Positions 26,301-37,307 of a stretch of DNA of 64,000 bases are shown one piece after another; positions within the stretch are counted from its first letter, which is position 1, and each line of letters opens with the position of its first letter. The DNA is from Takakia lepidozioides (Eukaryota > Streptophyta > Takakiopsida > Takakiales > Takakiaceae). The stretch spans positions 58,528,001 through 58,592,000 of the forward strand of contig CM060733.1 of NCBI GenBank assembly GCA_030704615.1. Direction: 5' to 3'. Under the pieces are notes generated by a model that searched no databases, had not been told where the DNA came from, and saw only the letters and a list, made by a program, of their open reading frames with translations. A program made the position numbers and the translations under genes.

Positions 26301-27152
26301 CTCTTCTCTATTTCACCTACTACGGAATGATGGCAGTGGCACTTACTCCCAACCATCAGGTCGCAGCTATTGTTGCCTCAGGATTCTACTCTATTTTCAA
26401 CCTCTTCTCCGGCTTTTTGATCTTTAAGCCTGTAAGTTACCGGTACTTCTGATTTCTTCCTCAGCCTAATCTGGATTCAGATGTATGATACCAACCCCAT
26501 TTGAATTGAAGTATTTGAGGATAGGAGAGGCACTTTGCACGTTTGTTGAAGGATTAGCAAAGCATCTGCATTCATTAATCACAGACACCAGACATATCAA
26601 CAGTTAGCTTGCCTACAAAGGCAAGCATGTCTAGGAAGTCAGCAAATAGTCCCCCCCAAAATTGCAATGTAAACAAGAAAAACCTAACAGATTCTGGATT
26701 ACTGCAATGGTACTCAACTTATTTTGGCAGAGATGATTAGCTTGATAGGTGTTGCTCTCTCTCTTGTGCCTCCTTTTTTTGTCATTTCTACTTTACCCAT
26801 GGGCCCTTGGCCTGGGGGACTAGATTATCTTTCTTTCTCATGGGCTGCCTGTATTGGTCTGCAGAAAATTCCCAAATGGTGGGTTTGGTATTATTGGGCG
26901 TGTCCTGTGGCTTGGACTCTCTATGGCCTTATAGTAACTCAGTTTGGTGACAATTCAAGCCTTACACTACCATCTGGAGCTGATCCTACAAATCCAGCTA
27001 ATTATGAGAAGGTCAGCGAGTTCGTATCCAAAACCTTCGGATTTCAGAAGGACATGTTGGGCCTGGCAGTCTCAATGCCAGTTGTGTTCACTATTATCTT
27101 TGCAACTGTCTTTGCCTTCGGCATCAAGTTTTTGAACTTCCAGCAGCGGTGA
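11336..27152 (+). CDS. Full-size PDR-type ABC transporter (ABCG subfamily), 23 exons
   Basis: An ATP-driven plasma-membrane exporter of the plant pleiotropic-drug-resistance type, in reverse order NBD1-TMD1-NBD2-TMD2. Exons read by eye: 11336-11724, 12293-12413, 12632-12720, 13538-13622, 13794-13953, 14722-14798, 15246-15299, 15694-15784, 16176-16477, 17433-17714, 18244-18560, 18755-19022, 19642-19786, about 20019-20168, 20948-21159, 21790-22122, 22245-22535, 24686-24769, 24925-25058, 25244-25471, 25630-25801, 26177-26431, 26865-27152. Phases join to one frame of about 1,508 codons, normal for the family. NBD1 has Walker [10 protein letters not shown], signature GISGGQKKR and Walker B AMFMDE. 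NBD2 has GVSGAGKTT, the PDR-type signature GLSTEQRKR, and [12 protein letters not shown]. The ATG sits in a good context (AAGATGG) and opens a typical PDR N-terminus ([20 protein letters not shown]). The acceptor of the exon near 20019 has no AG. The substrate cannot be told. Confidence 0.93.
13120..13430 (+). mobile_element. LINE 3'-end fragment in ABC transporter intron 3
   Basis: This intronic segment resembles the copy at 16773-17220: CTTCTAAGGGCATTGGG, a tryptophan-poor zf-RVT remnant, and CTACTATGAGATCTGTGGGA. It is more diverged than the later copies and has no clear tail. Confidence 0.5.
16550..16750 (+). mobile_element. LINE 3' tail in ABC transporter intron 9
   Basis: Contains the family's 3' hallmark CCATAAGCTCTTTGAGC followed by TATAAAGTACC and an ATTTG repeat. 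It is a very short 5'-truncated copy. The next copy starts a few bases after its tail. Confidence 0.5.
16773..17220 (+). mobile_element. LINE 3'-end copy (zf-RVT) in ABC transporter intron 9
   Basis: The frame reads RLCPACIGR then [18 protein letters not shown], the Cys/His zinc-binding end of a plant LINE, then a 3' untranslated part with GTCCCATAAGCTC and an ATTTC-type tail. It is about 98.7% identical (six differences by eye, no indels) to 23791-24240. It is 5'-truncated and in the same orientation as the host gene. A further short tail follows at about 17220-17300. Confidence 0.75.
21232..21482 (+). mobile_element. LINE 3'-end fragment in ABC transporter intron 15
   Basis: The segment carries the same blocks as the other copies (ATCTCCCTCTCTCCTAAGG..ATCGGG, CGTGAAGAACATTTCTTCTTCC) in diverged form, and lacks a clear tail. 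Confidence 0.45.
22625..22870 (+). mobile_element. LINE 3' tails in ABC transporter intron 17
   Basis: Two short segments each hold the CCATAAGCTCTTTGAG or ACCATTTCATTTCATTT hallmark and an ATTTC tail. They are short 5'-truncated insertions placed one after another. Confidence 0.5.
23215..23660 (+). mobile_element. LINE 3'-end fragment in ABC transporter intron 17
   Basis: A diverged zf-RVT copy: TCTTCTAAGGGCATTGGGGA, GAAGTGAAGAACATTCTTTC-like sequence and TACTATGAGATCCATGGGA can be recognised. Its frame is broken. Confidence 0.45.
23791..24240 (+). mobile_element. LINE 3'-end copy (zf-RVT), near-identical to 16773-17220
   Basis: Same length and content as the copy 7,018 bases upstream, including RLCPACIGR and EEHFFFYCP, the 3' untranslated part and the ATTTC tail. 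It directly follows another copy's ATTTC tail (about 23765-23788), so it appears to have inserted into or beside a tail. A further partial copy (AGGAATGCTTGGCAGCAGGCC, then a tail with CCACAAGCTC) continues to about 24440. Confidence 0.75.
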
Positions 27153-27399
27153 TTCATCTTACTGAAGCGTGGATCTTTCAAGCCTTAACAAGGCCTGTAT
27201 TATTTGCCTAATTGTCTTGCAGAGACTAGCCACTGTCTTCTCCCAGGAAATGATTGTACCGCACACTGTTTAGATCCTCTTCAAACAATTTGTACTATAC
27301 AGGCTAGTTAGAACTAGTATGGTTTCATGCAGCAAGAAATCATGATTTGAAATTGAGCCGACACTATTACTTGAGTGGCCCTGCAAGTGAAGCATAGTG
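27153..27399. other. 3' flank of the ABC transporter gene
   Basis: Probable 3' untranslated region. No poly(A) signal was assigned. Confidence 0.3.
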
Positions 27400-27526
27400 A
27401 ACACACAGGCCATTGAGGGCCCAATGGACGGTCTGAAGGCACATGTTGAAGGATTGAACCCAGGATTACCTAGGTTATGCACAGGCAAGGCACAAACACC
27501 CAACCACCGGGCTACCTGCTCAAGTG
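27400..27526 (-). mobile_element. tRNA-derived SINE, copy 2
   Basis: Nearly the same 127 bases as 9191-9317, in the same orientation. On the minus strand it carries TAGCCCGGTGG (A-box-like, one change from copy 1) and the B box GGTTCAATCC. Confidence 0.65.
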
Positions 27527-28256
27527 AGAGAGGGAAAAGACGTTGTTTGCGAAACAAGAGGAACACACTCTACCATTGTGAGGAGCGCTCTCCAGTAGAG
27601 CCATTTCCTTGGTAGAGAAGAACGAATATACTCTTGAGCTTTGTTTGCCAGAGAGAGGGAGAGGGAGAGAGAATTTCTGTTATATGACAATGTACACAAA
27701 GAAGTGAATTCTTTGGTCGAGACTATCATTCATGAACAATTAACTGATATAACAGACTACAAGTTACATGGCCATAACAGCATTACATTTATCAACCCCA
27801 AGGGACTGTGTGGCCTATGCTAACCTGACAGGGAGCTACAGAGACCACAATATACATCTGCCTCAAATATAGATAGAGTGAACAAACATAAATCAACTTT
27901 CTCCCTCATGTCGATCTTTGGGAGCCCATGAGAAGGTGAGAGAGTTGGTGAAGCTCTTCTTGCCTCATGGTAAGAAAGAGCGCCTTCGTGTCGTATGAGG
28001 CACTACTTTCTCCTCGAGTAGAGGAATGTGTTTGTCAAAGAAAGAGTTGCAAGAAGTTTGCTTCAGCTACTGTCCTAAAGTGTATAGGCATCTACAAATT
28101 GCGCGGAAGAAGAGATCGACAAGCCTGCTGGAAGTTTGGGCATCTACAAACTTGGAAGAGATCTTGGCAGTTGTCGAAGCTGGAAAGTTCTTGTATTGAG
28201 ATTGTGTCTGAGTACTGTCCTAGAGCACATTGCCAGGGAGTGCCGTCTTCACAGAA
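27527..28256. other. Intergenic between SINE and F-box gene
   Basis: No gene is supported. A GAGAGAGGGAGAG purine run lies at 27650-27672. Confidence 0.4.
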
Positions 28257-29432
28257 TTAAGTTAACATGTGAAAATTGGGCTCGAAGGTGAATCCTAGTG
28301 GATTTAAACTGTGAAATATTTTGCCCTTTCGATCGGGAGTTGATCGATGTATTTTCCTTGGAGAACATTTGTTCGCGTCCTGAAGGTCGTAGATGACCAT
28401 GGTGTGTTCAACTGCATTGAAAATACAAAGTTGATGATCCCCAAATGCAACACATGTGTACTCTGGGTAGATCAGAAGACCTCTACATCCCTTTCTTGGC
28501 TCGTCTACAAATATTCTCCATGACCCCCGACACCCATCTAACTCAAGTTTGAAAATGCAAGTATACACATCTTTACCAAACTCTTGCTCGGAGAAAAGGT
28601 AGATATCCCCTCCACACTCCACGACCTGTGTAGTCGCATAGTAGGCATCACGACATTCCCTCAAGCTTGGGATCTTACACCAAGTTTCTGGTAACCAGAT
28701 TCCTTTTTCCACATCGTAGGCTACAACACCTTTACCCTCTTCTGTTACAGCAACGCAATACAGCAACCCATTGCAGTATGCGCCATTTTGATACTCATTA
28801 AGTCCAAAATTTGGAGGAGGCAACGCCCCGGTTTCCGTCCACTCCGATGTTTTAGAATCGTACACCTCTGTTTTCCTAGAAAGGTGCTCAGTTCCAACGG
28901 TCGAACTCCCAGCCACAATGATCTTGTAACTGTTCGTGGCCTTATCCACCAGCACATGCATCAGAACAGGATGTCGCCGGTGGTTCAAGGGGGGAAGCTC
29001 TTTCCAGCATTGTCTCAAAGGATTGCAAATGAACAGCTTGTCCGTTTCAGGGAATTTCGCCACATCCACACACAACAATCCCCCACCTCCAGCGACTAAC
29101 AAATCCTTGTAAATCTCTGGATCTGGAAACGACATAAACGTCAAAGAAGGTAGGGTGCACCATTTCTCCAACGAGGCATCATACCCCGACCACGACAAAT
29201 TCTCCCCGTCTGCAATGTTGAAGAACATAGGCGAATATGAAGCTTCGGAATCACGTCGAGCTGTGCGAGCATGCACGAACGTCTCTCGGGATATCACGCT
29301 TCTCCATCCGCGACACACTCGGCGAGCTTGAAAAACATCGTGCATCGGAAGACGAGCCAGCACCCCGTCCGCAACCTCTGCAGGTAGCTTCTCCCACTCT
29401 CGCATTTCCACTCGCCATTTGGAAGTGGGCAT
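28257..29432 (-). CDS. F-box/kelch-repeat protein, single exon, 391 aa
   Basis: The N-terminus carries a clear F-box at about residues 12-55: WEKLPAEVADGVLARLP, then RRVCRGWRSVISRETF. This is the SKP1-binding motif, so the protein is probably the substrate adaptor of an SCF ubiquitin ligase. The C-terminal part has kelch-like strands, for example CNPLRQCWKELPPL and TEVYDSKTSEWTETGALPPP, and fits plant F-box/kelch proteins in length. The frame is uninterrupted from ATG at 29432 to the stop at 28257. A more upstream start would run out of the F-box alignment. The substrate is unknown. The gene points away from the ABC transporter's end, tail to tail. Confidence 0.88.
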   Translation of the reverse strand: MPTSKWRVEMREWEKLPAEVADGVLARLPMHDVFQARRVCRGWRSVISRETFVHARTARRDSEASYSPMFFNIADGENLSWSGYDASLEKWCTLPSLTFMSFPDPEIYKDLLVAGGGGLLCVDVAKFPETDKLFICNPLRQCWKELPPLNHRRHPVLMHVLVDKATNSYKIIVAGSSTVGTEHLSRKTEVYDSKTSEWTETGALPPPNFGLNEYQNGAYCNGLLYCVAVTEEGKGVVAYDVEKGIWLPETWCKIPSLRECRDAYYATTQVVECGGDIYLFSEQEFGKDVYTCIFKLELDGCRGSWRIFVDEPRKGCRGLLIYPEYTCVAFGDHQLCIFNAVEHTMVIYDLQDANKCSPRKIHRSTPDRKGKIFHSLNPLGFTFEPNFHMLT

Positions 29433-29519
29433 AACGATCCTCCGAGCGAAGAGTAGTCACCGGCATTCAAACACGACATAATCGAGCAGCGCAGTCTGAA
29501 CAGCTGCCCATACCGATAT

Positions 29520-29529
29520 AAATTTATAG
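29520..29529 (-). promoter_or_regulatory. TATA box of the F-box gene
   Basis: The minus strand reads CTATAAAT about 90 bases upstream of the F-box ATG, a usual plant position for a TATA box with a short leader. Confidence 0.45.
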
Positions 29530-30223
29530 TCTTTGCGGGGCGTCAATTTGGGTAGTACATTTCTAGCGATACTTAGGGGTATATGAGCACTGGTATGGTA
29601 TTCCTACTATTCAGAGGCCCTATTCACCATATATGCACACATCTAATTGTAGTCTAAACTATGAAACACCACGCAAAGGCAACTGCATGTCGCGTTCTGA
29701 ATTGACAAACTGGTAGTACAGATTACGACTAACCTAGCTGCACTATGTATCGCCTGAGTACATTGGTCTGGTATGATCTTCAATACGTACGTGTATCCCA
29801 CACCTGTTGAAGCAGGTACAGCGGTCCGACACTCGTGCCCAGCACCTAGCTTACCGACACTTCGCGGAGAGTTACCGACACCTCTTCACTCATACCTCTG
29901 GGTCTCGTGCTACCTTGTCATATTTTGGAGGGGAATCCGACGGGCACGGAACAGCGCGCGCGGCGGGCCCGCGGTGGATCGGATAATTTGGACTGTCCAA
30001 TCGAATCGCGAGGAGGGGTAAAAATCGGAGTCGGGGCTTCGCATTGAAGCACCTGCCGGCCAGCGCTGGCGACACCACAGCTGGAAATTCTGGCACGTGT
30101 ACGACATAGGAGCGGCCGCTAAGTATACAAATTGTGTGTACGTGTCAGAGATACGAGAGGGGATGCTTGTTACGCTATGCAATTTCTTGCACGTGTAGGA
30201 GATACGGTAAGGGGCAGGTGTCA

Positions 30224-30647
30224 TACCGTCCCTTATCAACCGTTTAGGCATTTTTGCGCCTAATAATTATTAGAAACCAAACGAGTCGGTTAGGCACGTT
30301 TCTCAAACCATTTCTCACATTAGGCATCTTCATGCTATGAAATATTCTGTTGCAAATTCCCTGTTTTTTCATGGATGAAATAGTCAAATTTCTCCAAATG
30401 AAGAATAAATTATGGATGAATTCGCCAAATATGGATGATGTAAATGGATTTATGTACGGACATGGATGATTCTATCCTAATTTCAATGGATGACCAGAAT
30501 GTATGGCTATTTTTTGCCAAACTCTGTAGCCACTCGCGCTTTTTTTCAAATTCCAGAAAAAAAACACTAGTTTCCGTGCAATTAGGCCAAATTCCCAAAA
30601 CGCATTAGGCACTTTCAATTTGAATTAATTATCGCCTAAGGACGGTG
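30224..30647. repeat. Possible MITE with ACCGTCC ends
   Basis: The left edge reads ACCGTCCCTTA...TTAGGC and the right edge is its approximate inverse (GCCTAAGGACGGT). TTAGGC occurs several times inside. The interior also holds five ATGGATGA-like units at 30370-30495. No open frame is supported and no convincing target-site duplication was found. Confidence 0.35.
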
Positions 30648-32700
30648 TGTGCAAGGTAATGCCCTTGAGTGCAGGGCATTCCCGGATTTAAGGGCCTGAC
30701 CCCCTCGGCGGCCTCTTCAATAATAAGTAAGTACCCCGCGTTTGTTTGAGAAAAAACTCTGAAGGTCAAGGAAATAGAGACGGTGGGAGCGACCAATAGG
30801 GAGGTAGGAACAGGTGCTCTAAGCGATGCAATTCAGCTTTTTGAAAACATTTCCTTTATCATGGCCTTGATTTATTTCTTTTGAATAATTCTAACAAAGT
30901 TCAACGGACTTCCAATTTTTCAATTAGGAATATTTGTTTTTATTATTTTTAAGTTACATAGTTTTCTCCCATTGAGAAAATCCGCGGTTTTGGTGGCATG
31001 TGGTAATGTCATATGCAGTGATGGTCAAAACAACAATTGATGGTAGCTAGCTTGGTGAAATAGATAGACCCATCACTTGCTCACATAAAAGTGACATGCC
31101 CTATCGTCTGTGGGCCAAGTTAGGCCCCGACATGGAAGTTGGGCCTTATTAGAGGTAGAGCAAGAGCAAGCAGCAAACTGAAACCAAACTGAAACCAACA
31201 TGTTCATGTTCGTGAGCAGAATCCTTCATGCTCCGTCAATGCCCAACTTGAAAGATGTGAAATATGTCGAAATTCCCAAGATCTCAGAGTCAAAACTGTC
31301 GGTACTGCCGACTCGGACTTCAAGGCCTAGGGCAGTGTGACGTGAGGGCAGTAAACGACCCGAACTCCAAGGCCGTTAATCCCGCGACAGCGTGTCCAGC
31401 GAAGAACGATGACGTCAACTTAAGAAATTCCCGGTTAGTGCTTTACGCTGGGTAATATAAGTCCCTTGGGCCGAGGGCATTCCCTGATTCTCGGGCACCT
31501 ACTGCCCTCGGTCCAGGGACTTGCCCTATACGTCAACTCGAGAGACATATCTGAACGGAGCAAATCGTGTGTGTGTTCGATGGTGTGTTTGTGTGGCAAC
31601 TGGGTGGATGCGTCAGCAGCAGAGACGTGAAGGGAGCGAGGGAGGGGTTGACAACCTTGCTTGATCTGGTCATTGAACTAGTTGGTAAAGCCGTCATCCA
31701 TAATACTTGTGTTCATATTTCAACTGCGTGTGCATATAGTCCAAGAGGAGCTTCTAATACGCTCTCTTCAAACTACTAGGAATGCGCCCCACTATGTTGG
31801 ACTGGTATACTGATAAGAAACTGGTATCAATACCATTATATGTATTGGTGTAAAGTACCAGGCCAAGTCTGGCAACCTCACGCCACTAACTAACATATAC
31901 CCGTACTGGCCTGTTTTTCCCTAATGGGTATGGGTGATACCCTAGTGGGGGGTGGTTGAAAATCTGGTACCGGATACTAGTACCAGATCCATTTTTTTGA
32001 GGAAAACCTAGGTATGATGGAAGAGGCACTATGCACAATATGGATGTGGCTTTCAATCGTGAATCTGCGCTCTTATTGCAATGAATATGAATATAAGAAG
32101 CTGGATACTTCGACGAATAAATTCGATGAGAAGCATGCTTATTGTACACGTAAAATGAGAGGTTGGGTAGCACGTGAGCACGGAGTGCTCGCGTGAGCAT
32201 AAGAAAAAATGCCCGAAAATTTGTGAATATTCCTGAAAAGATGCTACGACGAAACTAAAATTGGAAATTTGTGCTCACCGGACCAAATTGTGCGCACGTG
32301 AGCAAACAAGCCACACGTAGACGGGTTAGTCACCCTATCACCCTAATTTGTTAGGTTTAGGTTACATTAGGTTTAGGTTAAACCAAACACAATATTTTGT
32401 TTCGCCCCCAAAACTATAGGATAATGACCTATGCAGTGATACTTGGAAATTTTGCCAACGAAATCCACATTTTTGCGAAATCCACTATTTCCCTGGCAAC
32501 ACTCATTATTTCTATGGCGAAACCCATTATTTCGCTGGCGAAACCCGATACCTTGATTTATTTCGTTAACGAAAACCCCTTGTTTGCCTCATTATATTAA
32601 ATTGTTCACTATTATTGGTATTTTGTGTTTTGGTTATTATAACTCTATTTATGAGTTTTCATTTTTTGAGTGCAGTTTTACTGCATCAAACTGAAGAAAC
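30648..32700. other. Non-coding stretch with a long hairpin
   Basis: No gene is supported. A near-perfect hairpin lies at 31459-31522. CGTGAGC-like motifs at 32165-32310 and TTTAGGTTA repeats at about 32345-32385 are seen. Confidence 0.4.
31459..31522. repeat. Inverted repeat (20-21 base arms, 23-base loop)
   Basis: The left arm AAGTCCCTTGGGCCGAGGGC pairs with TGCCCTCGGTCCAGGGACTT with few mismatches. The core GAGGGCATTCCC resembles GCAGGGCATTCCC at 30672, so it belongs to a small repeat family. Confidence 0.6.
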
Positions 32701-32708
32701 AAAACCCT

Positions 32709-34649
32709 CTAATTCCTGGAACTTACTGTTGTCATGAAACCCCCCCACTGTCTGTATCGGAAATGCCAAAACCCAAACCAATCGTCCAGCTCTTTGAGGC
32801 CTTCCTGGCTTGATGCATTCGAGAAGTACCACCAGATAGTTTGATACATGGAGTTTGCCTCATGCTCCGTCCTTGCATCTTTGTACAAGCAACATAGTCT
32901 CATGTGCTCGTCCTGCAATTCCACTTTTATGCAACTCTTTGTATGCCTTCGAAGGGACTGCGTCCAATGAAAGAGACAAGTGCGCTCCCTACCTTCCATA
33001 GGTGTTTTGGGGTCTCCAGATCCAAACACACACCGTATTGCATTCCAGTTTGCCTGGGCGCTGTCAGCCATGAATCCATTGAAGTTTGGATTAGGCACAC
33101 CATTCAAATTCATGACGTTCACAAGATACCTCCACATCAGAATTTGAGATTGTGTGTCCTCGGATTGCATGTCGCAAACGGCTATAGTCATTACTCTTTG
33201 GTAAGTGGGATCATACACATGACAAGCCATGGTTGTCCACTCTTTAACACGTTTGAACATGGTCGAATATATGAGCCATGATTTCTGCAGATCGCCTCCA
33301 GGTTGCATTCTTCGGACCAGGCTAACTCCACTACCCTCTCCCACCGTGGACATTTTGAATAAGTACACTTTCAAGGATCATTGGCCTGGAAAGACACTAT
33401 CTTGAATAAAGTCATATTTTCTTCTACGCTTCAAGTCCAAAATGCTATCAAGAGAACCTCTGTTCCCTGGGCCTATTCGCAGTGCGTTGATGTGATTCCG
33501 GACATTGGGCGAGCTTAAAGTAGAAAAATGGTCCATAACAGCATCTAGCTTTGAAGAGTCCAGCTTGGCTAAGATATCGTCTGGTTCTCCAAGAATATAT
33601 TTTTGCAAGAACGTCTTGCTTGCCGCAAGTGCAATGGCTGACGGCATAGCATTTGGAGCGTTGTGAACTTCTTGCTGCAGGAGTCCCAGTACCCTATCTA
33701 TACTTTCCCTGCAATCTCTTTTGCACACGGGGTGATCATGATTTCCGAGATGTATACAAGCCCGAGTAAGGGTTTGGCAACGATGAAGAACGTAGTACAT
33801 GCGAGCCTTACAGGTGGCAATGCATGTGGGGACAAATTTACAGATTCTGCAGATGAACATAGTGTTACTTTGAGTGGCACAACCCACTGCAAATGGATTG
33901 TCCGCACAGCCCTCCCACTCGGTTTCGTTTGTGTATGTTGGAAGTTTTCGTCCGGCACCAAGGGTGTCCATCATGTTTCTTGTCCATACCCTGCATCAAA
34001 CCAGCCAAACCTCCACATGAGGTTGGAGGCGGCAACTCGAAGATGACATCACCATCAAATTCAGCAGGCAAACATTTTGTTCTTTCAATTCGAATTGTCC
34101 CCCATACAATCCCACACACATCACTCCTACTATTAGGCAAACCTTTTCAGAGACTGCAGCTTGGGAATAACACTTGTAATTTCTAGAACATTTGCGTTGA
34201 CAGCACTCGGGTTTGGCGGTGCAGGGATCTCTGAAATGTCCTCATCCGAGCTTTCTGAGAGCTCCACGAATGTAGTGGAAATGTAGGTCTCTTCCTTCTT
34301 TATAGGAGTAGGTGTGAAGGCTGGAGCCACCGAAGCAACTGTTCCGGGCGTCAAGATGGAACTTGCAGACAGGCGTCTTTGATCCCTGTGAACACGGTAG
34401 TTGCCCGTCGGAAACTCTCCATTCTCTACGACTCCCAACCATATCTGGCTCCAGTATCAACATGCTGTCAACCTTACCGGAATCATCGTACACTTCTTTC
34501 TCAACATGGACAGTTCGAACTTCAAGTTCCAAGCTTCTACAGAGCACGTCCTCCTGCACACAAACGAGACCATCTCCACCCGCGACCTTGCAAATGGGCC
34601 TTGAATGGGACGCACAGTAGAACTTTGTTATGTCTGTTGTGGGATTCAT
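32709..34649 (-). pseudogene. MULE (Mutator-like) transposase, broken
   Basis: On the minus strand the N-terminal zinc-binding part reads DKKHDGHPWCRT, then FICRICKFVPTC and ACIHLGNHDHPV. After an in-frame TGA at 33378-33380, just after FPGQ, the DDE-type core follows: WTTMACHVYD, MTIAVCDMQSEDTQSQ (acidic residue), FNGFMADSAQANWNA (Asp), and the C..H pair in RTCLFHWTQS. This order fits the MULE transposase domain. Frameshifts lie near 34410, 34135 and 33960. The last readable part is RQWGGFM at about 32740. It faces away from the ParB-methyltransferase gene that begins 0.7 kb away. Confidence 0.72.
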
Positions 34650-35326
34650 TGCACAAGTGGGTGTAGGTAAAGTGCAGTGCACAGGACGGAGTACGTGCAT
34701 TGAAGAACTTAGGAGTACAAAAGCAGCTAGTACGAATCCTCACAGACGTAATATCTGCTGCAATGATGCCAGGAATGTACTGCCAAATGATGAGGATGTC
34801 CGGCATTGACCGGCGCTTGATACTATCAAAAGAATGATCATGGCCACTATACGTCAGTGCCTATACAAGCAGCGATTGGCCAAGAGCCAAGGGTTAAATT
34901 GACCACATTGATTTTTGCGCATCATACCTTTGAGTTTGACCATTACATTGAGGGCGTATCAGAAAAGGTATCCAATGCATTGCATGCCGAATTCAGCGAC
35001 AACCGACTTGTCACCGCTGGACACATGTTATGGCATACGCCGACATCCAGGGTGGATGAAGAAGTGTACATAACACATCAGGAAGAAGCCCTATGTGGAC
35101 AATGTAACGAAAATCGCGGACAGGACCTTTTCCATTCATCCCCAAACCCCAATCGTCATTTGAAATACCCCTCTGCAAAGCACCGTCCTTTCAAAGAGAG
35201 TGACCGTGCGTAGTGCCTAGCAAGCTGGAGGGGTTTAGCACAGATAGGAGTGCGTTCAAGCGTCGCAGAAGGAGGCAATATTTGTATTTCACTACCAAGA
35301 GAGAGTGAAGGGAAGCACATGAGATA
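34650..35326. other. Divergent spacer between MULE and ParB-methyltransferase genes
   Basis: A 0.7-kb stretch between two head-to-head genes. The open frame at 34857-35213 shows no recognisable domain and is left out. A shared promoter region is plausible but nothing specific was recognised. Confidence 0.3.
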
Positions 35327-35931
35327 ATGAAGGGAAAGAGGTTAGGACGAAAGTTCGAAAGAAGGGTTGCGGCATCTAGTAGAGAAAAAGGTCGGGAAGA
35401 TGGAGAGTTTGTTTCGCTTGCAGGAGACGAGAATGAGGAACAGAGCAAAGACAAGGGAACACAAATGGGAGCAGGGCACGATGCCGAGGCTCAAACCAAC
35501 GACGAGCAGATGGACGATGCAGGAACGCAATCTATGTTGGCACCAGACAATTTGAGTTTTTCTCCACTCCATTCCCTGCAAGAGGCCCAAGAAGAAGCAA
35601 TACAAGTCGAGGTGAGAAAACCCTAAACCATTGCCCATGTACTTGTACACTGTGCATTGTATTCTCTTAAAGTCTAACTATTTTGCTCGTTTGCAGCTTC
35701 TACGAGAGCAGGTCGCGGCGATGGAGAAGGGGAACAAAAGGGATGGATCAGCACCATCAAGCCAAGGCGAGCACCCGGCAGAGGTAAATATTTGCTCCCT
35801 GCTTTTGTGTGAGAGCACACTGTCCATGGTTGTGTCAACAAAACCCTAAATAGCCTTTCCATCTGAAACACTTCAAGTTTGCATAGTGTAGTTCAGTAGA
35901 GAAGCATGATACACGGAACAAACATCAAGCG

Positions 35932-36294
35932 CAGGCTTGCATTGACGCAAGCCTGATTTGGTTATTCCCAGAACTTTGAGTTTATATCGATTTGAGTCTC
36001 TCAATCTAAACATAGTTTTAGAGATAGCGAGTTAAGCAGGCACACAGACCAGGCTTGCGTTGACGCAAGCCTGAAGTTTAGTCCATACAAACCTATGCAG
36101 GAGCCAGAATCTATGTCAGTCTATTTGCGAGCCCAGTTGTGTGTCTAAGAAAAGCAAAACATCCTTTGTGAGAGAATCTTTTCGATGTCCGATCCATGCT
36201 TGCGTCAACGAAAGGATGTAGATCACAGCCTGTTTGGGGTTGTCAAACGGTCCTTTGAAGACCTCCATGTCATGCTTGCGTTAATGCAAGGCTG
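35932..36294. repeat. Four copies of a 24-bp palindrome in intron 2
   Basis: Copies at 35932-35955, 36050-36073, 36195-36218 and 36271-36294. The consensus is an 11-base arm CAGGCTTGCGT, a central TG or CA, and the exact reverse complement of the arm. The copy at 36050 is perfect; those at 36195 and 36271 have a few changes. Confidence 0.9.
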
Positions 36295-37283
36295 ATCTTA
36301 TGGATCACAGAATCCCGCTTTTGATCTGATAATGTATTTCTTGTTTCTTCTGATGAGCAGAAGAAGAGGAGAAAGGGCAAAGGCCCTATTGCAGCGACAG
36401 CAATCCAGACAAAAGTGCAAGACACAGATATGGATTACAAAGGCATGGCCATCAAGATATGGTCAGGCTCGAGAGAGAAATTTGGACAGGTAATCCGATC
36501 CATGATGGTTATGGAGGCGAACCTCATGGTACCCCTTTGCAGGATGATATCAATGCCTGCTGTTCGTCCTGCCATGACCGGGGATATCAGGAAGCTTCAA
36601 GGAGATTTTGTGCACGGGTATGTGTTTGGAACCCCAGTCTTTTACATTCTGTTGGAGACTCCAATGGGAACGAGAGACTGGTAGACGACGACATCAAGGG
36701 CAAGTGGGATGAGCGCTGGAGGGAAGTGAATTTGGAATTCGAGCAGTCTCTGTCCAGGAGTCCAGAGTTGCAGGTGTACAGTAACAAGATGTTTTTTGTT
36801 TGGGACGGGAACCACCGCCTGCTTGCTTGGATGGAGTACATTGAATCTATGCATCGCGAGGAGAAAGATTGGCATTACTCCGTCGCGGCGTGCGTTTTGG
36901 ATCCGAAGGGAAACTACACATAGCTACTAACAGCCATGCATGATATAAACAAGTAAGTTTTCTTCAACCACCAGATTCTGATACAACCTCAAATGCTATT
37001 ATTTGCCATTAAAACCTTTTCTCACACTCGGTTTGATGGTGCAGGCAGACAGAGTCTTCTCATGTCACCACAAACTTGGTGCACACATTATTCAGGATGC
37101 AAAAGCTAGGACGGATGCCATTGTCCAGCTTCAAGACTATTTTCACCCAAGGCCTTCGAGAAGTGCAAGACCTCCAAAAGGGCAGAGACATGGTACACAC
37201 TCACGAGGGATGCGTTCCTGGAGTACATGTACACGGTAGGTCCTGCAAACAGCCTTTTTTTACCATTCATATGTACCCACGTT

Positions 37284-37307
37284 CAGGCTTGTGTCAACGC
37301 AAGCCTA
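37284..37307. repeat. 24-bp palindrome copy in intron 4
   Basis: Same consensus arm as the intron 2 copies, with T for C in the left arm (CAGGCTTGTGT) and CA in the centre. Confidence 0.88.

Noticed and set aside
34857-35213. 118-codon open frame in the divergent spacer
   Set aside because: No recognisable domain. It could be an extra exon but there is nothing to support it.
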